Positions 1 through 8,553 of a stretch of DNA of 35,155 nt are shown piece after piece. The stretch is taken from positions 1-35,155 of the forward strand of contig JAFTHW010000014.1 in assembly GCA_017457225.1 (NCBI GenBank). The letters run 5' to 3'. This stretch comes from Clostridia bacterium. Its GTDB lineage: Bacteria > Bacillota > Clostridia > Christensenellales > Borkfalkiaceae. Numbering within the stretch: the stretch's first letter is position 1; each line of letters begins with the position of its first letter. Position numbers and translations under genes: made by a program. The notes beneath the pieces were generated by a model. The model saw nothing but the letters and a program-made list of their open reading frames with translations, was not told the DNA's origin and searched no databases.

Positions 1-12
1 AGCTACACCCGC
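1..12 (-). tRNA. 5' end of a tRNA gene, cut by the window edge
   Basis: Read on the minus strand, bases 12 to 1 spell GCGGGTGTAGCT, which is a 7-base acceptor strand, the universal U8/A9 pair of positions and the start of a D stem. It lies 10 bases beyond the 3' end of the Arg tRNA, as expected for the next gene of a tRNA array. The anticodon is outside the window, so the isotype cannot be given. Confidence 0.6.
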
Positions 13-22
13 CATGCATTCT

Positions 23-99
23 TGGTGCGCCTGAAGAGATTCGAACTCCTGACACACGGCTTAGAAGGCCGTTGCTCTATCCTACTGAGCTACAGGCGC
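23..99 (-). tRNA. tRNA-Arg (anticodon TCT)
   Basis: The minus strand folds as a complete cloverleaf. The acceptor is GCGCCTG paired with CAGGCGC, followed by discriminator A and an encoded CCA (23-25). The D arm begins TAGCTCAG, the anticodon loop is CTTCTAA within the stem ACGGC/GCCGT, and the T arm contains GTTCGAATC. Anticodon TCT reads AGA, so this is arginine. It is the second gene of a co-oriented tRNA array. Confidence 0.95.
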
Positions 100-127
100 A
101 TATCGATACGCCCGCCGAATGAAAGAG

Positions 128-201
<74 letters not shown>

Positions 202-239
202 ATTTGTTTCAATTCGGTGCCGTATCAACACGCTTGTAT

Positions 240-268
240 ATAATAGCATTATTCACAAAAATTGTCAA
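240..268 (-). promoter_or_regulatory. Promoter of the tRNA array
   Basis: On the minus strand there is TTGACA (268-263), a 17-base spacer and TATTAT (245-240). It lies about 40 bases upstream of the Gly tRNA. This is a near-consensus sigma-A promoter and explains transcription of all the tRNAs leftward. Confidence 0.75.
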
Positions 269-393
269 ATACTTTTCGCAACTTTTTTTGAAAAATTTCT
301 CTTTTTTTTAATTTATTTTTAATTTAACCGAAATTATCAAAAAATGTGAATTATTTTCTTAAATAAAAATCCACGTAGATTTTTTCCTTTTGA

Positions 394-423
394 TTGCCTT
401 ATTTTTACAAAATATGCTATAAT
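394..423 (+). promoter_or_regulatory. Candidate rightward promoter ahead of purH
   Basis: TTGCCT (394-399), 18 bases, then TATAAT (418-423). If active, it would make a leader of about 430 bases for purH that runs antisense across the whole small membrane gene at 442-822. I see no better purH promoter in the 36 bases directly upstream of the gene. The -35 element is imperfect, so this is tentative. Confidence 0.35.
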
Positions 424-441
424 AAAATCATAGAGAAATAT

Positions 442-822
442 TTATTTCACAATGAAAAAAGTGAATGTAGAGCGGAACAGAACAATCCATAAATATACGT
501 TCAAAACGCTGAAAATCGGCATTAGGATCATCAGCAACAAATCCGAACGTCTATATTTATAAATGAACATACACGCGTAGATCGTAATCGCACCACCTAA
601 AAGTCCCGCAAGATACAGCTTCCCAAGAGTTCGGTCTTTTTTGGTAGGCGGGGCATTTGGAGTGGGTTGGTCGTTCTCGGTAGCATTGACAATCTGAGGC
701 TCGGATTCTATGAGAGTTTCTTTCTCTTTCAGACTCTTGACAAGAAGAAACGAATAGAAGTTGACGGCGAGAATATAACAAATAAGCAATATATATAACA
801 AAATCATACAATTAGTTTGCAC
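442..822 (-). CDS. Small membrane protein, DUF1294-like
   Basis: The 126-residue product has a hydrophobic N-terminal helix (about residues 6-28) and a polar linker rich in E, Q, P and K (30-65). Two further hydrophobic helices follow (about 68-88 and 95-122). The C-terminal half, beginning GKLYLAGLLGG and continuing through a YKYRR turn, resembles the LLGG...HK pattern of DUF1294 membrane proteins, whose function is unknown. The first codon is GTG at 822-820, with an ATG alternative at 807-805. Neither has a clear ribosome binding site, so the N-terminus is uncertain. A minus-strand TATAAT (854-849) lies just upstream. The gene is divergent from purH and isolated. The family assignment is by eye from a short motif and is not secure. 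Confidence 0.6.
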   Translation of the reverse strand: MQTNCMILLYILLICYILAVNFYSFLLVKSLKEKETLIESEPQIVNATENDQPTPNAPPTKKDRTLGKLYLAGLLGGAITIYACMFIYKYRRSDLLLMILMPIFSVLNVYLWIVLFRSTFTFFIVK

Positions 823-858
823 AAAAAACGATAAATCATTACAGAGGTATTATAGATT

Positions 859-2397
859 ATGAAAAAAAGAGCATTGGTAAGCGTTTCAGACAAGACTGGC
901 ATCGTAGAGTTTTGTAAAAGACTCATTGATTGCGGATACGAGATCATCTCTACGGGCGGTACGGCAAAAGTGTTAAAAGACGCTTCGCTGCCTGTAATTG
1001 GCATCAGCGAGCTCACGGGTTTTCCTGAATGTTTAGACGGTAGAGTCAAGACGTTGCATCCCGTAGTACACGCAGGGCTTCTTGCGATGCGCTCCAATCC
1101 CGAACATATGGAACAGCTTGCGAAATTGAATATCAATACGATTGATATCGTAGCGGTCAATCTGTATCCGTTCAAGGCAACGATTTCCAAACCCGGCGTT
1201 TCGTTTGAGGATGCGGTGGAGAATATCGACATCGGCGGACCTACGATGATCCGCGCCGCGGCGAAAAACTATCAAGACGTAGCTGTTGTCGTCGATCCTA
1301 AAGATTATGAAAGAGTCCTTTCCGAATTGGAAGCAGGGGAAATTACGTTGGATACGAAGAAATACCTTCAATACAAGGTATTCGCGCATACAGCGGTGTA
1401 CGACAGTATGATTTCCAACTATTTAGCGCAACAGTTGGAGATTCGCTATCCCGACAGCATTACGTTTGCATATGAAAAATCGCAAGATATGCGTTACGGT
1501 GAAAATCCTCACCAAGGCGCTTCCTATTACAGCGAAGAATTTATCCGCGCAGGTTCTTTGTCCAAGGCAAAACAGCTCTGGGGTAAAGAATTGTCTTATA
1601 ACAATATCAACGATGCAAACGGAGCGTTGGAGCTTGTTAAAGAATTCGACGAGCCCTGCGTGGTGGCGAGTAAGCACGCAAATCCTTGCGGTGTAGGCGT
1701 AGGTAAAACCATTTACGAAGCGTATATCAAAGCGTATGAATCCGATCCCGTTTCCGTATTTGGCGGTATTCTTGCGATCAACGGAATCGTGGATGAGGCT
1801 ACGGCGACGGAAATCAATAAAATTTTCATTGAAATCGTGATTGCCGAGGGTTATACGGACGGAGCGTTAGAGATCTTAAAATCCAAGAAAAACATTCGTC
1901 TTTTGGAGCTTCCCGATATCAAAACTCGTAGAGAATCGAGCGCATACGATATGAAAAAGGTGTATGGCGGTTTGTTGTTGCAGGATTACGACGAAACGTT
2001 GTTTGCGGAAGAAAACGTAAAAGTTGTTACCAAGCGCGCGCCTACCGAGGCGGAAATGAAAGCGATGTTGTTTAATTGGAAGGTCGTGAAATATACGAAA
2101 TCCAATGCAATCGTAATCGGTAAAGAAGATCGGACGACGGGTATCGGTATGGGACAAACCAACCGTATTTGGGCGGCACAGCAAGCAATCGAACACGCAG
2201 GCGAAGAGGCAAAGGGGTCGGTTATGGCGTCCGATGCATTCTTCCCGTTCCCCGATTGCGTAGAGGAATGCGTAAAAGCGGGGATCACGGCAATCATTCA
2301 ACCGGGCGGAAGTATCCGCGATCAGTTATCTATCGACGCTTGCGATGCGGCGGGAATTGCAATGATTTTCGTAGGGGATAGACACTTTAGACACTAA
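859..2397 (+). CDS. purH: Bifunctional AICAR transformylase/IMP cyclohydrolase
   Basis: Catalyses the last two steps of de novo purine synthesis: formylation of AICAR with 10-formyl-THF, then ring closure to IMP. The N-terminal cyclohydrolase domain opens with [10 protein letters not shown] and contains STGGTAKVL and DGRVKTLHP. The C-terminal transformylase domain carries the KHANPCG motif (around residue 272) that holds the catalytic Lys-His pair, and later KYTKSNAIV and GQTNR. The length of 512 residues is normal for the family. The ATG at 859 is preceded by GAGGT (844-848). No other purine genes are adjacent, so this is a stand-alone locus. It ends at a hairpin terminator. Confidence 0.98.
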   Translation: MKKRALVSVSDKTGIVEFCKRLIDCGYEIISTGGTAKVLKDASLPVIGISELTGFPECLDGRVKTLHPVVHAGLLAMRSNPEHMEQLAKLNINTIDIVAVNLYPFKATISKPGVSFEDAVENIDIGGPTMIRAAAKNYQDVAVVVDPKDYERVLSELEAGEITLDTKKYLQYKVFAHTAVYDSMISNYLAQQLEIRYPDSITFAYEKSQDMRYGENPHQGASYYSEEFIRAGSLSKAKQLWGKELSYNNINDANGALELVKEFDEPCVVASKHANPCGVGVGKTIYEAYIKAYESDPVSVFGGILAINGIVDEATATEINKIFIEIVIAEGYTDGALEILKSKKNIRLLELPDIKTRRESSAYDMKKVYGGLLLQDYDETLFAEENVKVVTKRAPTEAEMKAMLFNWKVVKYTKSNAIVIGKEDRTTGIGMGQTNRIWAAQQAIEHAGEEAKGSVMASDAFFPFPDCVEECVKAGITAIIQPGGSIRDQLSIDACDAAGIAMIFVGDRHFRH

Positions 2398-2420
2398 ATC
2401 GCTGAAAAATCAGTATAAAA

Positions 2421-2460
2421 AACGGAGTAACTGTCGAGTTTACAGTTGCTCCGTTTTCCC
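2421..2460. terminator. Hairpin terminator after purH
   Basis: A 14-base arm (2421-2434) pairs with 2442-2455, with one G-T wobble and a 7-base loop. It is flanked by A-rich sequence on the left and T-rich sequence on the right, so it could act on both strands between the convergent purH and pot operons. Confidence 0.8.
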
Positions 2461-2465
2461 TATAC

Positions 2466-2541
2466 TCTATCACACATAATACCTATGCGTGATAGAATAT
2501 GACGGGTACTATGTCAGATAAAATACCTATGCTTCGCATAG
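2466..2541. repeat. Cluster of small hairpins and an 11-base direct repeat
   Basis: Between the two terminators lie TCTATCAC (2466-2473) paired with GTGATAGA (2489-2496), and CTATGC-TTC-GCATAG (2527-2541). The direct repeat AATACCTATGC occurs at 2478-2488 and 2522-2532. No reading frame or known RNA family is recognisable. Confidence 0.4.
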
Positions 2542-2543
2542 TA

Positions 2544-2590
2544 GATAAAAGAAACTCAGGAGTCATATAGACGCCTGAGCTTCTTTTATC
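2544..2590 (-). terminator. Terminator of the pot operon
   Basis: GATAAAAGAA (2544-2553) pairs with TTCTTTTATC (2581-2590), and CTCAGG (2555-2560) pairs with CCTGAG (2574-2579). This long hairpin begins 13 bases beyond the potD stop codon. Confidence 0.75.
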
Positions 2591-2603
2591 ATAAGGGATT
2601 TCG

Positions 2604-4067
2604 TTATTTAACGTCGTTCCACATACGGTTTGCGCGTTCGTTGGTTTCTTTGTCAAACGGCTTCATTACAATCAGTCTGTCAATAGTAGTTGCATCGGGA
2701 TATTGCGCGAACAGTTGACGGTACGTTTGCTCTTCCTCGACCTGTAAAACGTAATCGTTAGAAGAATCGTTTGCGAAGAAATAATTCAAATCGTAATCGG
2801 CAAGCGCCGCTTCTTCGGATTCTTCTCCTTCTTCAGGATAATAGCTATACGTTTCGTCTACATATTGATATACGAGATCGCTGGCGATACAGCTCGTATA
2901 GCCGATATAGTACATATTTCTAACGACGTTATCGGGACGGGAAAGGAAATTGATGAATGCCGTAGCAAGTTCCACATTCGCGCCTTTAAGCATCGCCCAG
3001 CCGTCAAACCAAAGATTGGATGTCGACGCGGGAATACTGTAATTGAGATAAATAGGATCTTCCGTGTTTTCTGCCGTATCCATCACGAATACCGCGTCAC
3101 CGCTCCACTGATAGGTTGCCGTTAACGTGCCCGTCAAAACGTGTAATTTTGCTTCGTCCGTTTCTAGTCCGTATACGTTTTTACGGAGTTTTTGCAACTC
3201 CTTTTTAACGGCGGACATCGTTTCTTCGCTGGTCGAAGAGGATCCGGACATCATTTCGGTAATTTGGTTTTGATAGGTCGCTTTATCCAACAGTCCGTTT
3301 TCGTACTCGTTTTTCAATCGCAACAATTCGTCTTGATGCAGGAGTCCAAGTCCCGCGAAATAGGAGTCACGGACATTGTCCTTTGCCGTGATGCGCCTAT
3401 AACATTCCTCGGCGGTGAACGCGCTCCAATCGCTCATAACGCTATGGGCAACCGTATCGTTTTCAAAATCCGCGGGATTATAGATGAATCCGGTCGTTCC
3501 CCACATATATCCCGCTGCGTAGGAAGACATAGATTTTCCGTTGGAAAGAATCAATTTATTGAACACGCCCTCCTTTGCGACGGATTCGATATAGTGCGAA
3601 ACGTTTTGCGCGTAATAATTGTGCTCAAATTGGGCGGGATCGGTGTTGTAGAATTCGGTAGGGTATTCCTCCAACATATTTTCCGCCGCAAGCTTCATAA
3701 TCAAATATTCGGAGGGGCAAAGCAAGTCGTACGTATTGCCCATTTGAATCATATTATACATCGTTTCGTTGTCCTGAAGGGGGATATATTCCACTCGGAC
3801 TTTTTGATGATAATTTTCTTCGTACCAAGTTTCAAACTCTTCGTATAAGGGACGGCTTTTTTTGAGGTCAATGCCCGTAACCGATTGATACCAGTTGACG
3901 AAATCCGCATTTTCTTCGTCTTCGTACAGTTCGCCGCCCATATCGATATATTCGTCCCAGCTTGCCACACGGAGCACGAGCGTACCGTCGTCGCCTGTAT
4001 TTTTACAGGAGGTAAGAGCGAGGGAGGAAAGCATACAAATGGCTAATGCAAGGGAAATTTTTCTCAT
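2604..4067 (-). CDS. potD: Spermidine/putrescine-binding lipoprotein PotD
   Basis: Extracytoplasmic substrate-binding protein of the polyamine ABC importer. Residues 1-21 form a lipoprotein signal peptide with lipobox LTSC (18-21), so the mature protein is a membrane-anchored lipoprotein. The start of the domain, LRVASWDEYI, and the later YDLLCPSEYLIMKLAAENML match the family pattern. At 487 residues it is clearly longer than typical PotD (about 350). Extra sequence is visible near residues 42-85 and as acidic stretches (for example GEESEEAALADYD) near the C-terminus. Its start codon overlaps the end of potC by 4 bases, which indicates translational coupling. Polyamine specificity is inferred from the family and the operon. 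Confidence 0.92.
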   Translation of the reverse strand: MRKISLALAICMLSSLALTSCKNTGDDGTLVLRVASWDEYIDMGGELYEDEENADFVNWYQSVTGIDLKKSRPLYEEFETWYEENYHQKVRVEYIPLQDNETMYNMIQMGNTYDLLCPSEYLIMKLAAENMLEEYPTEFYNTDPAQFEHNYYAQNVSHYIESVAKEGVFNKLILSNGKSMSSYAAGYMWGTTGFIYNPADFENDTVAHSVMSDWSAFTAEECYRRITAKDNVRDSYFAGLGLLHQDELLRLKNEYENGLLDKATYQNQITEMMSGSSSTSEETMSAVKKELQKLRKNVYGLETDEAKLHVLTGTLTATYQWSGDAVFVMDTAENTEDPIYLNYSIPASTSNLWFDGWAMLKGANVELATAFINFLSRPDNVVRNMYYIGYTSCIASDLVYQYVDETYSYYPEEGEESEEAALADYDLNYFFANDSSNDYVLQVEEEQTYRQLFAQYPDATTIDRLIVMKPFDKETNERANRMWNDVK

Positions 4068-4879
4068 TTTCCTTTCCTCCTCGATTTTCTATACGCAAGT
4101 ACGTTTGTCGTGACCACGATGGCAATGATCAAGAAGAATATGATCGCCGTGAACGCCCAATACGCCGCTTTGATTTCAGGACCCGTGATGTTGTTTTTAT
4201 CTAAGCCGTAAATATGCGTGCTTATTGTGGTAAAAGAGTCGGGTTTCGTGTACGCCGTAATGACGTAATCGTCGAGTGACAAGGTAATCGCCAACAAAAA
4301 TCCTGCGACGATGCCGGGCATAATTTGCGGAATCACTACGGAAAATAACGCCTTTGCAGGGCTTGCGCCGAGATCGAGCGCCGCTTCGTATAAATTGTTG
4401 TCCATTTGTTGAAGTTTTGGCATAACGGATAATAATACGAACGGCGTACACAAGATCATTTGTCCCAACACGAGGGGGATATACGTTTCCTTGTCAAAGC
4501 CCACGAATGCGATCAATAAAGCGAACGAGATTGCCGTTACGACTTCTGCATTGATCACGGGAATACGGTTCATTGCGGACAAAGAGGAGCGGATTCGTTT
4601 CTTGGAATAGAAAATTCCGATCGCGCCGATCGTACCTAAAATCGTCGATAAAAACGCAACGATCAAAGCCAGGAGTATAGTTTGCAATACGACGCGGAAC
4701 GGCTCGTTGTCCAAATTAAAGAAATATTTGTAATGATCGAAGCTAAACCCTTCCAAACCCGTTTGAATATAATTGCTGTCGCTGAAGCTGTAAACGGTCA
4801 AAAATAGAATGGGAGCGTAGATAAAGAAGAGAATCAATGCAATAAAAGCCCACTTGAGGCAACTTTTGAATTTTACCAT
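4064..4879 (-). CDS. potC: Polyamine ABC transporter permease PotC
   Basis: Inner-membrane permease of about six helices, 271 residues. The cytoplasmic EAA loop is visible as [27 protein letters not shown] in outline (E-A-A then L-G and P), which contacts the ATPase PotA. The first helix follows a short basic N-terminus ([10 protein letters not shown]). It overlaps potB by 7 bases and potD by 4. It pairs with PotB to form the membrane channel of the importer. Confidence 0.94.
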   Translation of the reverse strand: MVKFKSCLKWAFIALILFFIYAPILFLTVYSFSDSNYIQTGLEGFSFDHYKYFFNLDNEPFRVVLQTILLALIVAFLSTILGTIGAIGIFYSKKRIRSSLSAMNRIPVINAEVVTAISFALLIAFVGFDKETYIPLVLGQMILCTPFVLLSVMPKLQQMDNNLYEAALDLGASPAKALFSVVIPQIMPGIVAGFLLAITLSLDDYVITAYTKPDSFTTISTHIYGLDKNNITGPEIKAAYWAFTAIIFFLIIAIVVTTNVLAYRKSRRKGK

Positions 4880-5715
4880 AACGAAGTACCTCTTGCATTG
4901 GTTTGTTGTTCTTCTTTAAAGCCGCCCGTCAACCACGTGACGAGGAACATAAAAATCAAAAGAAGCAAAGCGATAAACGATCCGTCGTGCCAAAGTTGGC
5001 TAGAAAAGCAATCGTCGATGAGCTTCCCGATGATCTTTACGTTGCGGAACGTGAGATAATTGGAAACCACGTAGTTCGTCATCGAAGGTAAAAATACCAT
5101 AGATACGCCGCTTGCAATTCCCGCTTTGGAAAGGGGAAGGGTTACTTTTACAAACGCTTTTGCGGGACTTGCGCCTAAATCTTTCGCCGCCTCTACGTAA
5201 CTAGCGTCAATCTTAATAATAGTCGTGTAGATCGGCAGGATCATAAAGGGCAGGAAATCGTACACCATACCGATAATGGTGTTGGCGAGATTCCATCCGT
5301 CTGATTTATTGTACGTTCCCATCCATACGAACAACTCTTTGAGCGCGTTGATACGGAGTACGAAATTTACCCACATAGGAACGATAAATAAAAGCAGGAG
5401 TAAAAACTTATTTTTGAGTTTACTCTTTGCGATAATATACGCGACGGGATAAGCGATCAAAAGACAAATGAGCGTACTCATAAACGAGATAAACAGACTC
5501 GTGACGATGGTTTTAAAAACGGAAGATTTGAAGAAATTTCCGCTACCCGTAAAAAACAGGCGTACGTATTCAAACGTCAGTTTGCCGTTGTCGTCTACGA
5601 ATGCGTAGTACGCAATGATAAAGAGGGGAAATACCACGAAGAACAAGAGAAACAGCGCGTAGGGAATCGCAAGCCATTTCCTTGAAAAACGGGGAGTAAG
5701 CTTGGCGATCGTCAT
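4873..5715 (-). CDS. potB: Polyamine ABC transporter permease PotB
   Basis: Permease of 280 residues with about six membrane helices. Its first helix follows the basic segment RFSRKW. The EAA loop reads [16 protein letters not shown] and continues to LPLSKAGI, placing it in the MetI/PotB-like permease family. It overlaps potA by 4 bases upstream and potC by 7 bases downstream, so the four pot genes are tightly coupled. PotB versus PotC is assigned from gene order and similarity; together they form the heterodimeric channel. Confidence 0.94.
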   Translation of the reverse strand: MTIAKLTPRFSRKWLAIPYALFLLFFVVFPLFIIAYYAFVDDNGKLTFEYVRLFFTGSGNFFKSSVFKTIVTSLFISFMSTLICLLIAYPVAYIIAKSKLKNKFLLLLLFIVPMWVNFVLRINALKELFVWMGTYNKSDGWNLANTIIGMVYDFLPFMILPIYTTIIKIDASYVEAAKDLGASPAKAFVKVTLPLSKAGIASGVSMVFLPSMTNYVVSNYLTFRNVKIIGKLIDDCFSSQLWHDGSFIALLLLIFMFLVTWLTGGFKEEQQTNARGTSLW

Positions 5716-7223
5716 ACTTTTCCACCCTCCGTAGTCTTTAAGGTAAGACGGATTTTTTCTTTGGGAATGATCAAGCTGACGAGGTCGTTTTCATTCCAAA
5801 GATCCTCGCAGGCAAGTACGTAATCTTCCTCGTTTTCCGTTCTAACGATATAGCGGTAGTATTCACTCTTATAAATTAAGGAAATGATATTTCCGCGCGC
5901 GCCGCCCTCGTCGAGATTGTCACTCATCGTAATGGCGTGCAGATCAACTTCTACGTTGACTTCCGTATCTGTCAAATCCAGCTGTTCGCCTTTCGCCGTG
6001 ATCAAATAACCTTCCTCATCCAAATGACTGCCGGGGTAGAGTTGCGTAACGTCGCACTCAAATTCCCCGTCGCCGAATTCTACCGTGTTGCGCTTGGTGA
6101 TGACGCCCGCGAATTTATTGACGCGGAATACTTTCTTCATAACGTGGATCCCGTCGGGAGTAAACACGAGTCCGATTTTTTCTCCGACTTCGGGAGCGGA
6201 AGTGCTTTGAATTTCAATTTCGTTTCTACCGCATTGTACGAGGATTTGATAATGGATTCCCTTAAAAACGACGGAGGTTACTTTGCCTTTTAGCATACCC
6301 TCGTCTACGGATGTGATTTTTACGTCTTCGGGGCGTACGACGACGTCGACAGGCTCGTCTTTTTCAAAACCGCCGTCCAAACACTCGAACGCCTTTCCGC
6401 AGAACCGTACTTGACCGTCTTTGGGCATAACCCCAGAGAAAATATTGCTCTCTCCAATGAAATCGGCAACGAACGTATTTTTCGGCTCATTGTAGATCAT
6501 TTCTGGAGTCCCGATTTGCTGGATTAAACCGTCCGCCATAACGACGATGGTATCCGACATCGTAAGAGCTTCTTCTTGATCGTGCGTAACGTAGATAAAC
6601 GTAATGCCCAAACGCTTGTGCATTGCTTTCAGTTCTAATTGCATCTCTTTGCGCATTTTTAAATCGAGCGCGCCCAAAGGCTCGTCCAAGAGCAGGATTT
6701 CAGGCTCGTTTACGATTGCGCGCGCAATGGCGATACGTTGTTGTTGTCCGCCCGAAAGGGTGGAGATGCTACGGTTTTCAAACCCGACGAGGTCTACGAT
6801 CTCAAGGGCTTTTTTGACTTTTTCCCGAACGACTTCTTTGGGAAGTTTTTCGTGTTTGATTTTTTGATTGCCTTTTTTGTCAACGACGGTGGTTTCCACG
6901 CGTTTCAATTTCAAACCAAACGCAACGTTCTCAAAGACGTTGAGATGAGGGAATAACGCGTATTTTTGGAATACCGTATTAACGGGACGTCGGTTGGGCG
7001 GCAGTTTACTGATGTCTTCGCCATTTAATAAAATTTGACCGCTCGTGGGCATTTCAAAACCTGCGATCATACGCAACGTAGTGGTCTTACCGCAACCCGA
7101 AGGTCCTAACAGCGTAACGAATTCGCCTTTTCTGACGTACAGATTGATGTTTTCAATCACGGATACGCCGTCGAATTGTTTGCAAACGTCCACAAGCTCG
7201 ATGATGTTTGAGGATTTTTTCAT
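5712..7223 (-). CDS. potA: Polyamine ABC transporter ATPase PotA, with an extended C-terminus
   Basis: Energises polyamine uptake. Walker A is GPSGCGKT (40-47), the signature LSGGQ is at 156-160, Walker B ILLLDEP is near 176-182, and the switch His is in THDQE (213-217). Residues 108-128 hold a charged insertion ([10 protein letters not shown]) not usual in PotA. After the first TOBE-type regulatory domain (about 303-362) there is an extra region of roughly 140 residues, ending in what looks like a second TOBE copy (about 431-493). This makes 503 residues against the usual 350-380. ATG at 7223 is preceded by AGGAG on the minus strand (7237-7233). Confidence 0.95.
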   Translation of the reverse strand: MKKSSNIIELVDVCKQFDGVSVIENINLYVRKGEFVTLLGPSGCGKTTTLRMIAGFEMPTSGQILLNGEDISKLPPNRRPVNTVFQKYALFPHLNVFENVAFGLKLKRVETTVVDKKGNQKIKHEKLPKEVVREKVKKALEIVDLVGFENRSISTLSGGQQQRIAIARAIVNEPEILLLDEPLGALDLKMRKEMQLELKAMHKRLGITFIYVTHDQEEALTMSDTIVVMADGLIQQIGTPEMIYNEPKNTFVADFIGESNIFSGVMPKDGQVRFCGKAFECLDGGFEKDEPVDVVVRPEDVKITSVDEGMLKGKVTSVVFKGIHYQILVQCGRNEIEIQSTSAPEVGEKIGLVFTPDGIHVMKKVFRVNKFAGVITKRNTVEFGDGEFECDVTQLYPGSHLDEEGYLITAKGEQLDLTDTEVNVEVDLHAITMSDNLDEGGARGNIISLIYKSEYYRYIVRTENEEDYVLACEDLWNENDLVSLIIPKEKIRLTLKTTEGGKV

Positions 7224-7279
7224 ATATGTATACTCCTGAAAAGTCTTTTGTGATCAATATATAATATAGAAAGAGTAAA

Positions 7280-7813
7280 TTAAAAGTTCGGGGGAGTGGA
7301 GATCCATAGGAATTTCGCCTTTCCCTTGCCTTTATTCAAAATGTAGTGCGGTTTTCCTGCGGAATAATAAAACGCTTCTCCCTTTTTACAAAGGTAGCGC
7401 TTATTCCCAAGCTCCACTGCAATTTTCCCTTCGAGTACGTAGCCGAATTCTTCGCCTTCGTGGGGAATGTCCGTTGGTGACGAAACATTTTCTTCCAGCT
7501 CAACGAGGACGGGTTCCATCATATTCTTTTGCGCGTTGGGAATGAGCCATTTCAACAGGACTCCCTCCGAATCTTTCTCAAAGAATTCTTCTTTGGAGAA
7601 AACAACTTTCTCTTCTTGCTCTTCTTGAAAAAATTCAGAGAGATTGCTGCCTAGGGCGGATAGTATATCCGTCAACGTTGCAATCGACGGACTGTTCAAA
7701 TTGTTTTCTAGTTGCGAAATATAGCCTTTTGTTAGCTCGCAGCGATCCGCCAGCTCTTCTTGCGTTAAACTCTTTTGATTTCGCATCTGTTTGATTTTCT
7801 TTCCTAAATCCAT
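7280..7813 (-). CDS. XRE-family regulator with cupin domain (polyamine operon regulator)
   Basis: Residues 5-60 form an XRE helix-turn-helix (IKQMRNQKSLTQEELA, then LTKGYISQLENN). Residues about 105-170 form a cupin sensor domain (EGEEFGYVLEGKIAVELG, then KKGEAFYYSAGKPH). This architecture is shared with PuuR-like regulators of polyamine metabolism, and proteins of this type often head potABCD in Clostridia and streptococci. It is the first gene of the operon, 56 bases upstream of potA. AAGGAT (7826-7821) precedes the ATG. It probably senses a polyamine or a related ligand and represses its own operon through the repeats at 7842-7929. The ligand is inferred. Confidence 0.93.
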   Translation of the reverse strand: MDLGKKIKQMRNQKSLTQEELADRCELTKGYISQLENNLNSPSIATLTDILSALGSNLSEFFQEEQEEKVVFSKEEFFEKDSEGVLLKWLIPNAQKNMMEPVLVELEENVSSPTDIPHEGEEFGYVLEGKIAVELGNKRYLCKKGEAFYYSAGKPHYILNKGKGKAKFLWISTPPNF

Positions 7814-7841
7814 AATAAAAATCCTTATTTTTGCGACAAAA

Positions 7842-7929
7842 GTTTAGTATTGGTAAACTTTTTGCTTTGTATTGGCAATCTTTTTGTTTGGTTTGTTAAA
7901 AATAAACGGAAAGTTTAGTGAAAATAAAC
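7842..7929. promoter_or_regulatory. Tandem operator array (GTTTA-N7-TAAAC) of the polyamine operon
   Basis: Two perfect 17-base inverted repeats are present, GTTTAGTATTGGTAAAC at 7842-7858 and GTTTAGTGAAAATAAAC at 7913-7929. A third with one changed base in one arm lies at 7891-7907 (GTTTGTTAAAAATAAAC). A degenerate one is at 7864-7880 (GCTTTGTATTGGCAATC). Sites within each pair start exactly 22 bases apart, about two helical turns. The first palindrome extends to 9-base arms (7838-7862). All sites lie between the promoter and the regulator's start codon, where a bound repressor would block elongation. Binding by the XRE-cupin protein is an inference. Confidence 0.65.
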
Positions 7930-7942
7930 AATAACGATATTT

Positions 7943-7971
7943 ATTATATTGTATATATAATAGAATGTCAA
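7943..7971 (-). promoter_or_regulatory. Consensus promoter of the XRE-potABCD operon
   Basis: On the minus strand TTGACA (7971-7966), a 17-base spacer and TATAAT (7948-7943) match the sigma-A consensus exactly. The predicted start site is near 7936, giving a leader of about 125 bases that contains the operator-like repeats. Such a perfect promoter implies strong repression under some condition. Confidence 0.85.
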
Positions 7972-8012
7972 TTATTTTATGGGCAATTTTGAATATTTTT
8001 TAATCGCTGTAT

Positions 8013-8056
8013 AAAAAAAGTAAAAAAGCGCGGACTTCCCAGAGAAAAATCCGTGC
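8013..8056 (-). terminator. Second terminator downstream of rpsT
   Basis: Read on the minus strand, GCACGGA (8056-8050) pairs with TCCGCGC (8034-8028) with one G-T wobble. It is followed by an almost unbroken T tract (8027-8013). It insulates the pot promoter from rpsT readthrough. Confidence 0.75.
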
Positions 8057-8078
8057 GAAAAAGAGGGCTTGTTATACG

Positions 8079-8107
8079 AAAAAAGGGGTCTACCGTTTGG
8101 CAGACCC
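8079..8107 (-). terminator. Terminator of rpsT
   Basis: On the minus strand GGGTCTGCC, loop AAAC, then GGTAGACCC, followed by a run of six T (8084-8079). This is a classic intrinsic terminator 35 bases beyond the rpsT stop codon. Confidence 0.88.
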
Positions 8108-8141
8108 TCATATTTATAATATGAAAGAGTATCGCTTATAA

Positions 8142-8405
8142 TTAGTTCAAAGAAGCGAGTTTCTTTGCAAGTTTAGCTTTTCTGTTGTTTGCGTTGTTCT
8201 TATGGATAACGCCTTTCGTTACAGCGCTGTCGATTGCGGAAACGGTAGCGGGGTAAAGCTGCGTAGCTTCTTCCTTGTTACCTGCTTCTACTGCCGTAAG
8301 GAATTTCTTCACTTGGGTCTTAAGCGCGGATTTAATAGCTTTGTTTTGCATAGTTTTCTTTTCGATAACCAAAACTCTTTTCTTTGCGGATTTAATATTA
8401 GGCAT
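8142..8405 (-). CDS. rpsT: 30S ribosomal protein S20
   Basis: This 87-residue, very basic protein begins MPNIKSAKKRVLV and has the alternating K/A helical pattern of S20, ending NNANNRKAKLAKKLASLN. It binds 16S rRNA in the small subunit. AGGAG lies just upstream of the ATG. It is a single-gene unit with its own promoter (8457-8485) and tandem terminators, divergent from murI. Confidence 0.97.
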   Translation of the reverse strand: MPNIKSAKKRVLVIEKKTMQNKAIKSALKTQVKKFLTAVEAGNKEEATQLYPATVSAIDSAVTKGVIHKNNANNRKAKLAKKLASLN

Positions 8406-8456
8406 AATCTTCTCCTTTATTGTTCCTATTTCTTGTGAATTTGAATTGCGTAGACT

Positions 8457-8485
8457 ATTTTAACATAATTTTTTTTGATTGTAAA
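8457..8485 (-). promoter_or_regulatory. Promoter of rpsT
   Basis: Minus strand TTTACA (8485-8480), 17 bases, TAAAAT (8462-8457). It lies about 50 bases upstream of the rpsT start codon. Confidence 0.7.
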
Positions 8486-8553
8486 CTGTTTTTCGGTGGA
8501 AAAATGCGAAAAACGATAAAATTTTCATTTTTTTTGAAATAAGGGAGGCGGAA

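Noticed and set aside
424-858. Purine riboswitch or T-box in the possible purH leader
   Set aside because: No conserved aptamer core or T-box sequence can be seen; the region is better explained by the leftward membrane gene.
3192-3848. Plus-strand frame of 218 codons opposite potD
   Set aside because: Shadow of potD; no promoter, no ribosome binding site and no recognisable domain.
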